NCBI GenBank assembly: GCA_000170815.1
Contig: ABCO01000012.1
Location: 1-56,067 of the forward strand
Reading direction: 5' to 3'
Source of the DNA: an unidentified eubacterium SCB49
Lineage (GTDB): Bacteria > Bacteroidota > Bacteroidia > Flavobacteriales > Flavobacteriaceae
DNA length: 56,067 bases
In this document: positions 1-8,738 of the stretch, in pieces
How the letters are laid out: every line of letters begins with the position of its first letter
Numbering within the stretch: position 1 is the first letter of the stretch
Made by a program: the position numbers and the translations under genes
The notes under the pieces: model-generated
Seen by the model: the letters and a program-made list of their open reading frames with translations, nothing else
Told to the model about the DNA's origin: nothing
Databases searched by the model: none

Positions 1-52
1 ATAAAGTATTCTTAAGGTCTGTCAATGGGTATTATTTAAAATCTTTTTTTGA

Positions 53-112
53 TGTCACACTGAGCGCTGTCTAAGTGCATTAAATGGTCTTTGACTGTGC
101 TGAGACTGACAG
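53..112. repeat. minimal, diverged copy of the intergenic inverted-repeat element
   Basis: Two diverged arms, TGTCACACTGAGCGCTGTC (from 53) and GTGCTGAGACTGACAG (to 112), are separated by about 10 bases. They resemble the R and L arms of the repeat fields at 7.45-8.17 kb and 52.87-54.24 kb, and the outer TGTCA/TGACA can pair. The copy sits just beyond the stop codon of the minus-strand gene at 173, so it could act as a 3'-end hairpin. Nothing else is recognised in bases 1-172. Confidence 0.6.
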
Positions 113-172
113 AGTGCCAAATCTACAAAAAATAAGACCGAATAATTAAGTTTATTAATCCAACTATCAAAA

Positions 173-1765
173 TCAATCACGCTGCTTATATATTCTGAAA
201 TATTCATGCGTTGATATCAGCTCCCAATTATCCCTTACATAAAGGGTGAGTAATGACTCTTTCTCATAATTATTTACCGAAGTTTCAAAGTCATTTTCTA
301 ATAACACCGTCACATTATTATCTTCAAGCTTAGCTACATATTCGTCAATTTTATCTGCAATATGATGATTAAACACCCAGTCAATACCTATTGGGTTTAC
401 CGTTTCGGTTAAATAATGTGCTAGCGTAACAGAAGGCAATACGGTATAGTTAGACTGTTCTTGTGATAATTGTTTAAGCTCAGCATATTTCTTATACGTT
501 TCTTCGTCACTTTTTATCATACTTAATTGAGGGTAAATCTCGCCCATATCAAACGTAAGATCTTTTCTATCACTGTCCATATATACATTTTGATAGCCTA
601 TATAAAAGGTTATTACATAGAGTGCAATCACAACAAACCCTGTCGTATTTCTAAACGGAAATGCGCCTCGAGAAAACACAAAAGTAAAAACAGCAAAAAC
701 AATGGGAGTAGAAACATCTATAGGAGTGTTAAAACCATTACTAATAGAAGCACACCAACCTAAACTCAACAATAAAAGTAAAAACCCGTACGCTTTATTA
801 TTTCTAAAACTCCAAACAGAAAATAGTACCGAAAACACAAACAATGTCTGTATGATAGATTTTTTAACGGTATGAAAAGGGTCTTCATTTATAAAAAGAT
901 AGATTAAAACCCCCGCAATAATAAGTTGAACAACAATATAAACTATATTATGTGGCACTATTTTTTTTAATAACCAAAGCGCAACTAAGATTGCCGTAAC
1001 CCATAAAAAATTTGTTTTAAGAGCCATGTAATACGTATGAAAACCCGTACGCCAAAAACTACTACCAGACGTAAAACTAAACATCTGTTCAAAGAAAAGT
1101 TCTAATGCATCATTAGCATATAACACTCCTAAAAACAAAGCCGCAAATAGCAACCCAAATCCAACAAACCATCCCGTGGTCTTAAATTGTTTTGTCACTA
1201 ATAAATACAAGGTTATAAAGACCGGAAAAAAATAGAAAGACTGTTTACACAATACCCCTAACGACACAAAAAATGCTGCTAACAATAGTTTCCACCACGT
1301 TTTTTTCTCCTGAAATAAGAAATAAATACCAATGGCACTAAAAAACACGCCATCTATGGTGTTCCAAGGCATTGGCGGATAATTGTGTATCGAAATTAAA
1401 GCCCCTACAATTGCGATAAAATAAACAATTTGACTACGCTTTATAGAAAACACTTTACAAGCTAAATGCGATAAAATCAAGGAGTAACTAAACACCTGGA
1501 CGTAGTAAAACATCCGGTTAAAAAGATAGGCAAACTCTTCAGAAATATATAGCGGTAAAGAATGAAAATAGGGCGACATAGGTGGCTTTATGTACACAAA
1601 ATCACGATAGGGAAAAACCCCGTGATACATGCTCCATGAGATACTAAACACCGTACCATTATCTCCATCTTCTAGACCATAAGGACCGTAAACTACGATA
1701 TAAAAAATCACCAATGCATAAAATACATATGTGAAAGGATTTTTGTAAATTGAGGTTGTTTGCAC
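173..1765 (-). CDS. polytopic membrane protein, GT-C/ArnT-like glycosyltransferase candidate
   Basis: A 530-aa protein made almost entirely of hydrophobic segments, with a soluble C-terminal tail of about 110 residues. After the first membrane helix it has an acidic loop (GLEDGDNGTVF) followed by YRDFVYIKPP. This is the layout of GT39/PMT-type lipid-linked-sugar glycosyltransferases, whose first periplasmic loop carries the catalytic acidic residue. The start codon is GTG at 1765. It is transcribed divergently from the subtilase gene at 1850. The substrate is unknown; an envelope glycan or protein O-glycosylation role is inferred only from the topology. Confidence 0.55.
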   Translation of the reverse strand: MQTTSIYKNPFTYVFYALVIFYIVVYGPYGLEDGDNGTVFSISWSMYHGVFPYRDFVYIKPPMSPYFHSLPLYISEEFAYLFNRMFYYVQVFSYSLILSHLACKVFSIKRSQIVYFIAIVGALISIHNYPPMPWNTIDGVFFSAIGIYFLFQEKKTWWKLLLAAFFVSLGVLCKQSFYFFPVFITLYLLVTKQFKTTGWFVGFGLLFAALFLGVLYANDALELFFEQMFSFTSGSSFWRTGFHTYYMALKTNFLWVTAILVALWLLKKIVPHNIVYIVVQLIIAGVLIYLFINEDPFHTVKKSIIQTLFVFSVLFSVWSFRNNKAYGFLLLLLSLGWCASISNGFNTPIDVSTPIVFAVFTFVFSRGAFPFRNTTGFVVIALYVITFYIGYQNVYMDSDRKDLTFDMGEIYPQLSMIKSDEETYKKYAELKQLSQEQSNYTVLPSVTLAHYLTETVNPIGIDWVFNHHIADKIDEYVAKLEDNNVTVLLENDFETSVNNYEKESLLTLYVRDNWELISTHEYFRIYKQRD

Positions 1766-1849
1766 GCAGATTTAATTTTTATGCTAAGATAAATATTTGT
1801 GTGACTATAACGAGAATGCTAGGTTGTATTCGTGCCAAAATTTTAATTA

Positions 1850-3472
1850 ATGAAAAAACTACCACTCATTTTACCGCTACTACTCCTTCTAGGTTTTTCT
1901 GGAATAGCCCAAGAAGAATACTGGTTTTATATTAGAGCTAAAGACACAACATTTACACCTCAATTTACAAGTACTCCTAACGGCTTGGTGTATCAAGGAT
2001 CAGAAAAATCATTACAAAAAACACTAAGCAACTATAAAATAAAAACCTTTAAAAAAACCTGGAAAAATGCAAGACCTGAATTTCTAAAACGCACTTTTTT
2101 TGTAGTTGCAGACTCCCCTAACTTTTTAAAAGACATATTAAAAAAGAATCGTAAAATCTTTGAATCTGGTGAGATGATTCCACCTGAAGACATGAAGATA
2201 TACGAACCCAACGATTATGGATTAACAAGCACTATAGGTGCAAATACTGGTCTACAGTTTAATATGGACTACTATGATGTAATGGAAGTACCTAAAGCTT
2301 GGTACCTTACCACTGGACATAAAGACGTCATTATCGGCATAAGCGATGGAAAAATAGATACATTAGGTTTAGACTTTAAAGATAAAGCAACCGTATTAAG
2401 AAAATCCAGCTTAGCCAATGGACACGGTTATAGTATTTCTGCAAATGCTGCTGCACAAGGAGATAATGGCTACGGAATACCTGGCGTGTGCTACGACTGT
2501 AGTATTTACGGTACAAATTATGGTGATTTTGGTAATTTTGGTATGCTCAAAGAACTCGCCGAAAAAGGTGCTAAAGTAATTAACTGTAGCTGGGTGGGCC
2601 CTCCTACAGATACGGGTCAGGAAGCTATTAATTATGTCTTTGACTCGGGCGCCATCATTGTTGCTGGAGCGGGAAACAAAGGATGGGATGTTTTTCCAAA
2701 TGGAGAGAAAAAATATTACCCAGCTTCTTATAATAATGTAATCTCTGTTAGCTCTGTGCAACATCGGTATGAAAACATACAAGATAATATTTATTATTTT
2801 GAGAAAACTGGGAAGCCATTTTTTAAAGAGATAAGAGGTTACCTTGGGAGAACAGGAACTTTTAAAAATGGTACTACAAATGGCGAACCAAAAATCTACC
2901 CCGTGAGTACAGCTACGTTAAACGAAGATGTAGATATTTTAGCCCCTACAGTAGGCTTGTTTAGATACTCACAATTTATTTTAAAAGGAGAAGAACTAGG
3001 TAGCGAATTCTCTACTACAAGCGGAGCGACAGCTTTAGTATCTGGCACCGTAGGCTTAATGTTTTCACTCTACCCTTGTTTACCTAAAGAACAAGTAGAC
3101 GGAATTATAAAACTGACCGCCACAAACATCGATCACATAGAAGCAAACAAAATATACGCTGGCAATTATGGCGCAGGGATGCTCAATACTGGTAAAACAG
3201 TTAACCTTGTTCACGACCTTTTTTCTGAAACGTCAACAGCATTAATTAGCAATCAGGATATGAGCAGATGGTATTTTCCACTTACAGCCTTTTCTGAAAA
3301 AGTAGTGATAGAAAACCAAACTTTTAGAGACGCTGCATATCTAGATTTAAAGGCGAAAAACCAAATAATATTAAAACCCAGAACAACCCTAAGACCTAAT
3401 ACAAACGGAAGCATTATTCTTAAAATTGACCCTAATCTTGAAAAGGAATGTAATTTGAGAGTTAGGGAGTAG
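1850..3472 (+). CDS. secreted S8 (subtilisin-like) serine peptidase
   Basis: A 540-aa protein with a Sec signal peptide (MKK followed by a leucine-rich core, cleavage likely near residue 20). The subtilase catalytic residues are in order: Asp166 in GISDGKID, His192 in NGHGYSISANAAA, oxyanion Asn276 in AGAGNKG, and Ser391 in TTSGATALVSG. The Ser motif is atypical, because the usual GTSMAAPHV proline is replaced, but the Ser is kept. Residues 20-140 probably form a propeptide or N-terminal domain. The last ~90 residues lack an obvious T9SS C-terminal signal, so it is probably exported by Sec to the periplasm or surface. The substrate is unknown. Confidence 0.85.
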   Translation: MKKLPLILPLLLLLGFSGIAQEEYWFYIRAKDTTFTPQFTSTPNGLVYQGSEKSLQKTLSNYKIKTFKKTWKNARPEFLKRTFFVVADSPNFLKDILKKNRKIFESGEMIPPEDMKIYEPNDYGLTSTIGANTGLQFNMDYYDVMEVPKAWYLTTGHKDVIIGISDGKIDTLGLDFKDKATVLRKSSLANGHGYSISANAAAQGDNGYGIPGVCYDCSIYGTNYGDFGNFGMLKELAEKGAKVINCSWVGPPTDTGQEAINYVFDSGAIIVAGAGNKGWDVFPNGEKKYYPASYNNVISVSSVQHRYENIQDNIYYFEKTGKPFFKEIRGYLGRTGTFKNGTTNGEPKIYPVSTATLNEDVDILAPTVGLFRYSQFILKGEELGSEFSTTSGATALVSGTVGLMFSLYPCLPKEQVDGIIKLTATNIDHIEANKIYAGNYGAGMLNTGKTVNLVHDLFSETSTALISNQDMSRWYFPLTAFSEKVVIENQTFRDAAYLDLKAKNQIILKPRTTLRPNTNGSIILKIDPNLEKECNLRVRE

Positions 3473-3489
3473 TAAGCAGAAATCTAAAA

Positions 3490-3648
3490 ATGAAAAATAA
3501 CAAAAGCTTAGCAACAGGAACAACAATGGGTATACTAATAGGGGTAGTCGTTGGTATATTTACAGATAACATTGGGCTTTGGTTGCCTATAGGGCTAGCT
3601 TTAGGAGCTGGAGTAGGAAATTCGCTAAACAAAAAAGAAGACAAATAA
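3490..3648 (+). CDS. 52-aa glycine-rich small membrane protein
   Basis: A short ORF (ATG at 3490, TAA at 3646-3648) begins 17 nt after the subtilase stop. It encodes a basic N-terminus (MKNNKSLATG), a glycine-spaced hydrophobic segment (MGILIGVVVGIF), a short polar turn (TDN), a second glycine-rich hydrophobic segment (LPIGLALGAGVG) and a charged tail (NKKEDK). This is a two-helix hairpin with glycine-zipper spacing. Such peptides are common in Bacteroidota and are usually left unnamed. A hairpin terminator follows immediately, which supports a real transcription-unit end. The function is unknown. Confidence 0.7.
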   Translation: MKNNKSLATGTTMGILIGVVVGIFTDNIGLWLPIGLALGAGVGNSLNKKEDK

Positions 3649-3649
3649 A

Positions 3650-3681
3650 AAACGACACTCTATAATAACAAAGTGTCGTTT
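3650..3681. terminator. bidirectional hairpin terminator
   Basis: A perfect 10-bp inverted repeat, AAACGACACT / AGTGTCGTTT, with a 12-nt loop. It is preceded by an A run and followed by a T-rich stretch. It lies between the convergent ends of the 52-aa gene (3648) and the PLP enzyme gene (3705), so it could terminate both. Confidence 0.8.
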
Positions 3682-3704
3682 ATCATTTATTTTATTCTAA
3701 TGAC

Positions 3705-4685
3705 TTACTCAATATACTTCATTTCACGCATCCAGTCATCATTAAACATCTTACCTACATAACGACTTCCGTGATCGTGAAACAATACGACAATCACATC
3801 ATCTTCATTAAAATGTTCTTTTAATTGGTGTATTCCTTTCATAGCTGCTCCTGCAGAATTCCCTAGAAAGAAACCTTCGTCTTTTGCTAGTTTTTGCGTC
3901 CAGACTGCAGCATCTTTGTCTGTTACTTTTGTAAAGCCATCAATAATACTAAAATCTACATTTTTTGGTAAAATATCTTCACCAATACCTTCGGTTACAT
4001 ATGGGTAGATTTCTGCTTCATCAAAAATACCTGTTTCGTGGTATTTTTTAAACACGCTACCATAAGTATCTATACCCCAAATTTTAATGTTTGGGTTTTG
4101 TTCTTTCAGGTATTTACCTACACCGCTTATCGTTCCTCCTGTTCCTACTCCTACAACAAAATGCGTTATTTTTCCTTCTGTCTGTTTCCAGATCTCTGGC
4201 CCTGTACTTTGGTAATGTGCTTTTGCATTACTCGGATTATCATATTGGTTTACATACCAACTGTTAGGAGTTTCTTCTGCTAATCTTTTTGAGGTAGAAT
4301 AATAAGAACGAGGATCGTCTGGAGCAACATCTGTAGGGCAAACCACTACTTCACTTCCTACTGCACGTAAAATATCTACTTTTTCTTTACTTTGTTTGTC
4401 ACTAATTACACAAACCATTTTATAGCCTTTTACAACCGCTGCAAGTGCAAGACCCATTCCTGTGTTTCCACTAGTTCCTTCTATTATAGTACCACCTGGT
4501 TTTAGCCTTCCATCTGCTTCTGCATCTTCAATCATTGTCAATGCCATACGATCTTTCACAGAATTTCCTGGGTTAAACGTCTCGTATTTTGCAAGTACCA
4601 ATCCTGGAATCTCTTCGGCCAGTTTATTCACTTTTACCATTGGAGTATTCCCAATAGTTCCTAATATATTTTCTACGTAATCCAT
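3705..4685 (-). CDS. PLP-dependent cystathionine beta-synthase / cysteine synthase family enzyme
   Basis: A 326-aa fold-type II PLP enzyme. Lys44 in NPGNSVKDR is the expected Schiff-base lysine, EGTSGNTGMGLA (about 69-80) is the substrate/asparagine loop, and GVGTGGTISG binds the PLP phosphate. The KQSKEKVDILRAVG stretch is closer to the eukaryote-type cystathionine beta-synthase core than to classical CysK. It has no C-terminal CBS-domain pair and no N-terminal haem region. It probably makes cystathionine or cysteine from serine or O-acetylserine. It stands alone with its own TACCTTTG promoter. The exact substrate is uncertain. Confidence 0.85.
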   Translation of the reverse strand: MDYVENILGTIGNTPMVKVNKLAEEIPGLVLAKYETFNPGNSVKDRMALTMIEDAEADGRLKPGGTIIEGTSGNTGMGLALAAVVKGYKMVCVISDKQSKEKVDILRAVGSEVVVCPTDVAPDDPRSYYSTSKRLAEETPNSWYVNQYDNPSNAKAHYQSTGPEIWKQTEGKITHFVVGVGTGGTISGVGKYLKEQNPNIKIWGIDTYGSVFKKYHETGIFDEAEIYPYVTEGIGEDILPKNVDFSIIDGFTKVTDKDAAVWTQKLAKDEGFFLGNSAGAAMKGIHQLKEHFNEDDVIVVLFHDHGSRYVGKMFNDDWMREMKYIE

Positions 4686-4734
4686 AGTTCTTGTTTGATA
4701 TTTCAGTCGTAATTATTTCTGAAATTTTACAGGC

Positions 4735-4742
4735 CAAAGGTA
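4735..4742 (-). promoter_or_regulatory. Bacteroidota -7 promoter element for the PLP enzyme gene
   Basis: On the minus strand the sequence is TACCTTTG, an exact TAnnTTTG match. A TTG lies 18 nt upstream (TTTTGCTTCC), which fits the -33 element. The predicted transcription start is about 45 nt upstream of the ATG at 4685. Confidence 0.7.
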
Positions 4743-4795
4743 GTCATATGAAGATGGAAGCAAAAGCTAAGATTTTCTTAATAAAAAGATGAAAA

Positions 4796-6031
4796 TCAAT
4801 CAAAACGAATCGCTTTCACTGGACTAATTTTTGAAACGACATAAGTAGGTATTAGCAACATTAAAACACAAAGTAAAAATGTTCCTACATTAAGTAACAA
4901 AATGTAGCTTACATCTAGGTAAATAGGAGCTTCTGTCACATAATAAGTCTCTTGAGGTAGCTTGATTACCTTAAAATACTTTTGAATAAGCAGCAATCCC
5001 AAACCTATCACATTTCCCCAGAAAAGACCTACACCTATAAGGTACATGGCGTTGTAAACAAATATTTTGCGAACGCTCCAATCATCACTTCCCATTGCTT
5101 TTAATATGCCTATCATTGGAGTACGTTCTAGAATTAAAACCAACAATGCCGTTATCATATTAATACCAGCTACCAGAATCATAATACCAATAATAAGGTA
5201 AGTATTAAAATCGAAAAGGTCTGTCCACTCAAATATAGAAGCAAACTTATCTCGAATAGATAAGGTGTCTAGCGTACTTGGTGTATCATCATAAATAAGA
5301 TTATTTATATGTGTTACTTCTCTAAAATCTTCTACAAAAACTTCAAAGTTGCCTATTTGATCACTGTCCCATTTATTCAACATTTGAATTTGCCTTATAT
5401 CTGCAAAAGCAAACTGCTCATCAAATTGCTGAAAACCACTATTATACAAACCAACAATCATAAAACCTCTACTACGAGGTTTTTGGCTATTAGTTTGGTT
5501 TAAAAAATAAGTTGGCATTCTATCTCCCACTTTTAACCGAAGTCGATTAGCAAGATACGTGCTTAATATAACCTCATCATTTAAGTTTCCCGTAAAGTCT
5601 GGTAATCGTCCTTCTACAAGGTATTCTTTAAAATATTGCCAGTTATAATCTGCTCCTACCCCTTTAATAAGAACTCCCTCAAAATCTGTTTCTGTTCGTA
5701 TCACTCCTCCTTTTGAAGCCGTTGCCTGAATGTGTTTTACGCCGTCAATAGTTGTGAAGGTTGGATAAAAATCTTGGTGAATTGAAATAGGAGTCTGAGA
5801 CTCTCCAGAAAAGTTAGTATCCTGATTAGAAATAATTATATCTCCGTTAAATGCAGAAATTTTTTCTTGAATCTTACGTTGTAACCCTAGACTAGTCGCA
5901 ATAGTAACCAGCATCATAATAATACCAAGAGCAATCGCTGTGATTGCAATTTTAATTATTGGTGCCGAAATACTACTTTTATAATCTTTTGCTGCAATAA
6001 TGCGGCGAGCGATAAAAAATTCGAAATTCAC
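4796..6031 (-). CDS. FtsX/LolC-LolE-type ABC transporter permease
   Basis: A 411-aa permease with MacB/FtsX topology. A first helix around residues 25-50 (IAITAIALGIIMMLV) is followed by a large periplasmic domain (about 50-270). Three C-terminal helices come next, with the typical ILERTPMIGILKAMG coupling motif and the ending SPVKAIRFD. The family releases lipoproteins to LolA or exports envelope substrates with a separate ATPase, which is not encoded here. The start is GTG at 6031, because FEFFIARR is the conserved N-terminal motif and no ATG precedes it. The start codon abuts the divergent GTG at 6032. Confidence 0.85.
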   Translation of the reverse strand: MNFEFFIARRIIAAKDYKSSISAPIIKIAITAIALGIIMMLVTIATSLGLQRKIQEKISAFNGDIIISNQDTNFSGESQTPISIHQDFYPTFTTIDGVKHIQATASKGGVIRTETDFEGVLIKGVGADYNWQYFKEYLVEGRLPDFTGNLNDEVILSTYLANRLRLKVGDRMPTYFLNQTNSQKPRSRGFMIVGLYNSGFQQFDEQFAFADIRQIQMLNKWDSDQIGNFEVFVEDFREVTHINNLIYDDTPSTLDTLSIRDKFASIFEWTDLFDFNTYLIIGIMILVAGINMITALLVLILERTPMIGILKAMGSDDWSVRKIFVYNAMYLIGVGLFWGNVIGLGLLLIQKYFKVIKLPQETYYVTEAPIYLDVSYILLLNVGTFLLCVLMLLIPTYVVSKISPVKAIRFD

Positions 6032-6037
6032 GTGGGT

Positions 6038-7438
6038 ATGCAGTTTTCTTTTTTCAAAAATATAGTAATTATAACGATTTTCACTGCCTTTTCGTGTGGA
6101 AACAGCGGAAATACAAAATCACTAAGTAATACCACCGAGGTTCAAAGCAAGGTTGATATTAATAGATTAAAAAAAAATGACACTGTAAAAGAAATGACTC
6201 GTGAGTATCTTTTAGAGAGAGAGCCTTGGAGGAAAATGTATCTTGATGAATTTCAGGAAGACAAGAAACAAGAGTATTACGAAGTTGCCGAAAACATAGA
6301 CGAACTTATTGTTCCTGGCGCAAACCGAAGAAGCGAGTATCTAAAATATCTTGACAATAAAAAAATAGGCGTTGTTGCTAATCAGACATCAATCGTTATA
6401 GATACATTACAACGTTCAATATATGACGGTATGGAGAGTGTACGGAGTTTACATCTTGTTGATTATCTTTTAGGATGGAAAAACAATGTTACCAAAGTTT
6501 TCGCTCCAGAACACGGCTTTAGAGGAAAAGCAGATGCTGGCGAAGTAGTTAAAGATGGAATTGATACTAAAACAGGCTTACCTATTATCTCTTTGTATGG
6601 CAAAAACAAAAAACCTTCTGCAGAAATGTTAGCAGGTATTGATGTAATGGTATTTGACATACAAGATGTAGGAGCGCGTTTTTACACTTATATTTCCACC
6701 TTACATTATGTGATGGAAGCTTGTGCAGAACAAGGAATTCCTGTAATTGTGCTAGACAGACCCAACCCAAATGGTCATTACATAGATGGCCCTATTTTAG
6801 AAATGGAGCACACAAGCTTTGTAGGGATGCACCCTGTGCCTGTGGTTCACGGTATGACTATTGGCGAGTATGCACAAATGGTTAACGGACAAGGATGGCT
6901 TGCAAATAAAATAAAATGCGACCTCACAGTAATCCCAATGCAAAACTACACTCACGACACACCTTATAGTTTGCCTATAAAACCGTCACCTAATTTACCT
7001 AATGATGTTGCCATAAACCTATACCCTAGTCTTTGCTTTTTTGAAGGAACCATTGTAAGTGCTGGTCGCGGTACAGAAAATCAGTTTCAAATTTTTGGAG
7101 CTCCTAGTTTACAAAAAGAATTTTTCCCTTACACATTTACACCTCAAGCAAATGAAGGCTCAAAACATCCAAAATTTAAAGGCGTTGCCTGCAATGGTTT
7201 AGACCTCACACAAGAGCCAAGACGAGACAAAATAAACCTAGAATGGCTTATAGAAGCCTATGTTTCTAATGGTAGAAAAAAAGAGTTTTTCAATAATTTT
7301 TTCACCAAGCTCGCGGGAACTGAAAGACTACAATGGCAAATTGAAAATCGATATACCTATTCGGAAATAAGAAAAGAGTGGATTAGACCTTTAGCTGAAT
7401 ACGATAAAATGCGTCAGGAATATCTTATTTATGAGTAG
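6038..7438 (+). CDS. namZ: exo-beta-N-acetylmuramidase NamZ / DUF1343 lipoprotein
   Basis: A DUF1343 (NamZ) protein of 466 aa from the ATG at 6038; a GTG at 6032 would add two residues. The N-terminus is a lipoprotein signal with lipobox TAFSC, so it is membrane anchored. Family marks are VVANQTS, VFAPEHGFRG (the Glu-His pair is the presumed active site) and DVMVFDIQDVGARFYTY. NamZ enzymes remove terminal MurNAc from peptidoglycan fragments during muropeptide recycling. The region between the lipobox and residue 100 is charged and less conserved, probably a linker. It is divergent from the Lol-type permease with no intergenic DNA. Confidence 0.85.
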   Translation: MQFSFFKNIVIITIFTAFSCGNSGNTKSLSNTTEVQSKVDINRLKKNDTVKEMTREYLLEREPWRKMYLDEFQEDKKQEYYEVAENIDELIVPGANRRSEYLKYLDNKKIGVVANQTSIVIDTLQRSIYDGMESVRSLHLVDYLLGWKNNVTKVFAPEHGFRGKADAGEVVKDGIDTKTGLPIISLYGKNKKPSAEMLAGIDVMVFDIQDVGARFYTYISTLHYVMEACAEQGIPVIVLDRPNPNGHYIDGPILEMEHTSFVGMHPVPVVHGMTIGEYAQMVNGQGWLANKIKCDLTVIPMQNYTHDTPYSLPIKPSPNLPNDVAINLYPSLCFFEGTIVSAGRGTENQFQIFGAPSLQKEFFPYTFTPQANEGSKHPKFKGVACNGLDLTQEPRRDKINLEWLIEAYVSNGRKKEFFNNFFTKLAGTERLQWQIENRYTYSEIRKEWIRPLAEYDKMRQEYLIYE

Positions 7439-7448
7439 AAAACATTGT

Positions 7449-8168
7449 CAGTCTGAACACAGTCGAAGACTCAAAAAGCACATTGTCAGTCTGAGCGCAG
7501 TCGAAGACAATGGACTTCACTACCTACAAAAAAAAGGCAGTACTTTCCTTTTATAAAATACAAAATGAAATGTTTTCAACTTGGGCTGCTGTTTGCACTT
7601 CGACTACGCTCAGTGTGACAACAGGGAAATATTGTTTTTCTACACTTCACTTTAGCTTATAATTTGAGTAAAACAAAGACTCAAAGCTCATTGTCAGTCT
7701 GAGCGCAGTCGAAGACAATGGACTTCACTACCAACAAAAAAAAGGCAATACTTTTCTTTTATAAAATAGAAAAATGAAACGTTTTAAACTTGGGCTGCTA
7801 TGTTCACTTCGACTGCGCTCAGTGTGACAACAGGGAAGCACCTTTTTTACACTTCGATTATGCTCAGTGTGACAACAGGGAAATATTGTTTTTCTACACT
7901 TCACTTTAGCTTATAATTTGAGTAAAACAAAGACTCAAAGCTCATTGTCAGTCTGAGCGCAGTCGAAGACAATGGACTTCACTACCAACAAAAAAAGGCA
8001 ATACTTTTCTTTTATAAAATACAAAATGAAACGTTTTAAACTTGGGCTACTATGTGCACTTCGACTGCGTTCAGTGTGACAACAGGGAAGCAAACTGTCA
8101 GTCTGAGCGCAGGCGAAGACAATGGAATTCACTACCTTTTCTACACTTCGACTGCGCTCAGTGTGACA
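7449..8168. repeat. repeat field A: tandem composite inverted-repeat modules
   Basis: This fills the gap between the convergent genes ending at 7438 and 8196; no gene is seen in it. Forward L arms (CAGTCTGAGCGCAGTCGAAG type) start at 7449, 7487, 7695, 7949 and 8099. Inverted R arms (CACTTCGACTGCGCTCAGTG type) start at 7596, 7805, 7850, 8057 and 8144. A conserved core of about 85 nt lies between L and R: AATGGACTTCACTACC, an A run, then CTTTTATAAAATA and ACTTGGGCTGCT. Module starts are 208 and 254 nt apart. The last module (8099-8168) is a minimal L-R pair with a 23-nt spacer. Short spurious ORFs (peptides with HTERSRS or CAQTD) are translations of the repeat, not genes. Confidence 0.9.
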
Positions 8169-8195
8169 AGAGGGGAATATTGTTAATCCCCCTAC

Positions 8196-8720
8196 TTAAA
8201 CATTCCATCGTTTATGTTTCCCACCTTTTTCGGCAAACTTTACCTTCATTGCCTCTACTATATTAAATGCAGCAGGACAAATCTCTACATTTTTCATCGT
8301 TAACGGAGCAATTTTCTGAAAACGCTTACGGTTGGTATGCGGATATTCTTGGCAAGCTTTTGGGCGAACATCATAAATCATACAACTATTATCATCTGCA
8401 AGAAAAGTACAAGGAGCGCTTTTCAATACAAACCAATCATCTTCATCCATCTCTAAATAGGTGTCAGCAAATTTCTGAACAGGCATTCTAAAATGTTTTG
8501 CTATACGGTCGATATCCTTATTTGTAAAAATAGGACTCGTTGTTTTACAACAGTTTGCACATTCTAAACAATCTGTTTTTCTAAATTCCTTATCGTGTAG
8601 CTCTTGCATCCCTACATCAAAATTTTTAGGTGCTTTTTTATTCACACGCTTAAAAAATTTTAACGTCTCTTTTTCTACTTCTTTTGCCTTTTCAGGTAAG
8701 TTTTTGATAATCTTGTCCAT
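8196..8720 (-). CDS. YkgJ-family cysteine-cluster (zinc/iron-chelating) protein
   Basis: 174 aa from the ATG at 8720. The CxxCxxCC cluster (CLECANCC) and later cysteines in PCTFLADDNSCMIYDVRPKAC form the metal-binding pattern of the YkgJ/UPF0153 family (PF03692). Its biochemical role is not established; the family is thought to chelate Zn or an Fe-S centre. A TTG at 8738 could extend it by six residues, but it lies upstream of the TACCTTTG promoter element at 8726-8733. A transcript from that promoter would start almost at the ATG, so the ATG is preferred. The 3' end faces repeat field A. Confidence 0.85.
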   Translation of the reverse strand: MDKIIKNLPEKAKEVEKETLKFFKRVNKKAPKNFDVGMQELHDKEFRKTDCLECANCCKTTSPIFTNKDIDRIAKHFRMPVQKFADTYLEMDEDDWFVLKSAPCTFLADDNSCMIYDVRPKACQEYPHTNRKRFQKIAPLTMKNVEICPAAFNIVEAMKVKFAEKGGKHKRWNV

Positions 8721-8725
8721 AATTA

Positions 8726-8733
8726 CAAAGGTA
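8726..8733 (-). promoter_or_regulatory. -7 element giving a nearly leaderless transcript
   Basis: Minus strand TACCTTTG ends five bases before the ATG at 8720. Bacteroidota RNA polymerase starts about 5-7 nt after this box, so the mRNA would have little or no 5' leader. Confidence 0.6.
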
Positions 8734-8738
8734 GCCAA

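Noticed and set aside
2411..2782. 123-aa minus-strand ORF inside the subtilase gene
   Set aside because: It is a shadow of the subtilase coding region, with no signal, promoter or family features.
7935..8132. 65-aa minus-strand ORF in repeat field A (and similar short ORFs there)
   Set aside because: The predicted peptide is only a translation of the repeat arms (CAQTD, HTERSRS). Such products are spurious.
8721..8738. TTG start of the YkgJ-type gene at 8738
   Set aside because: It lies upstream of the likely promoter, so the ATG at 8720 is preferred.
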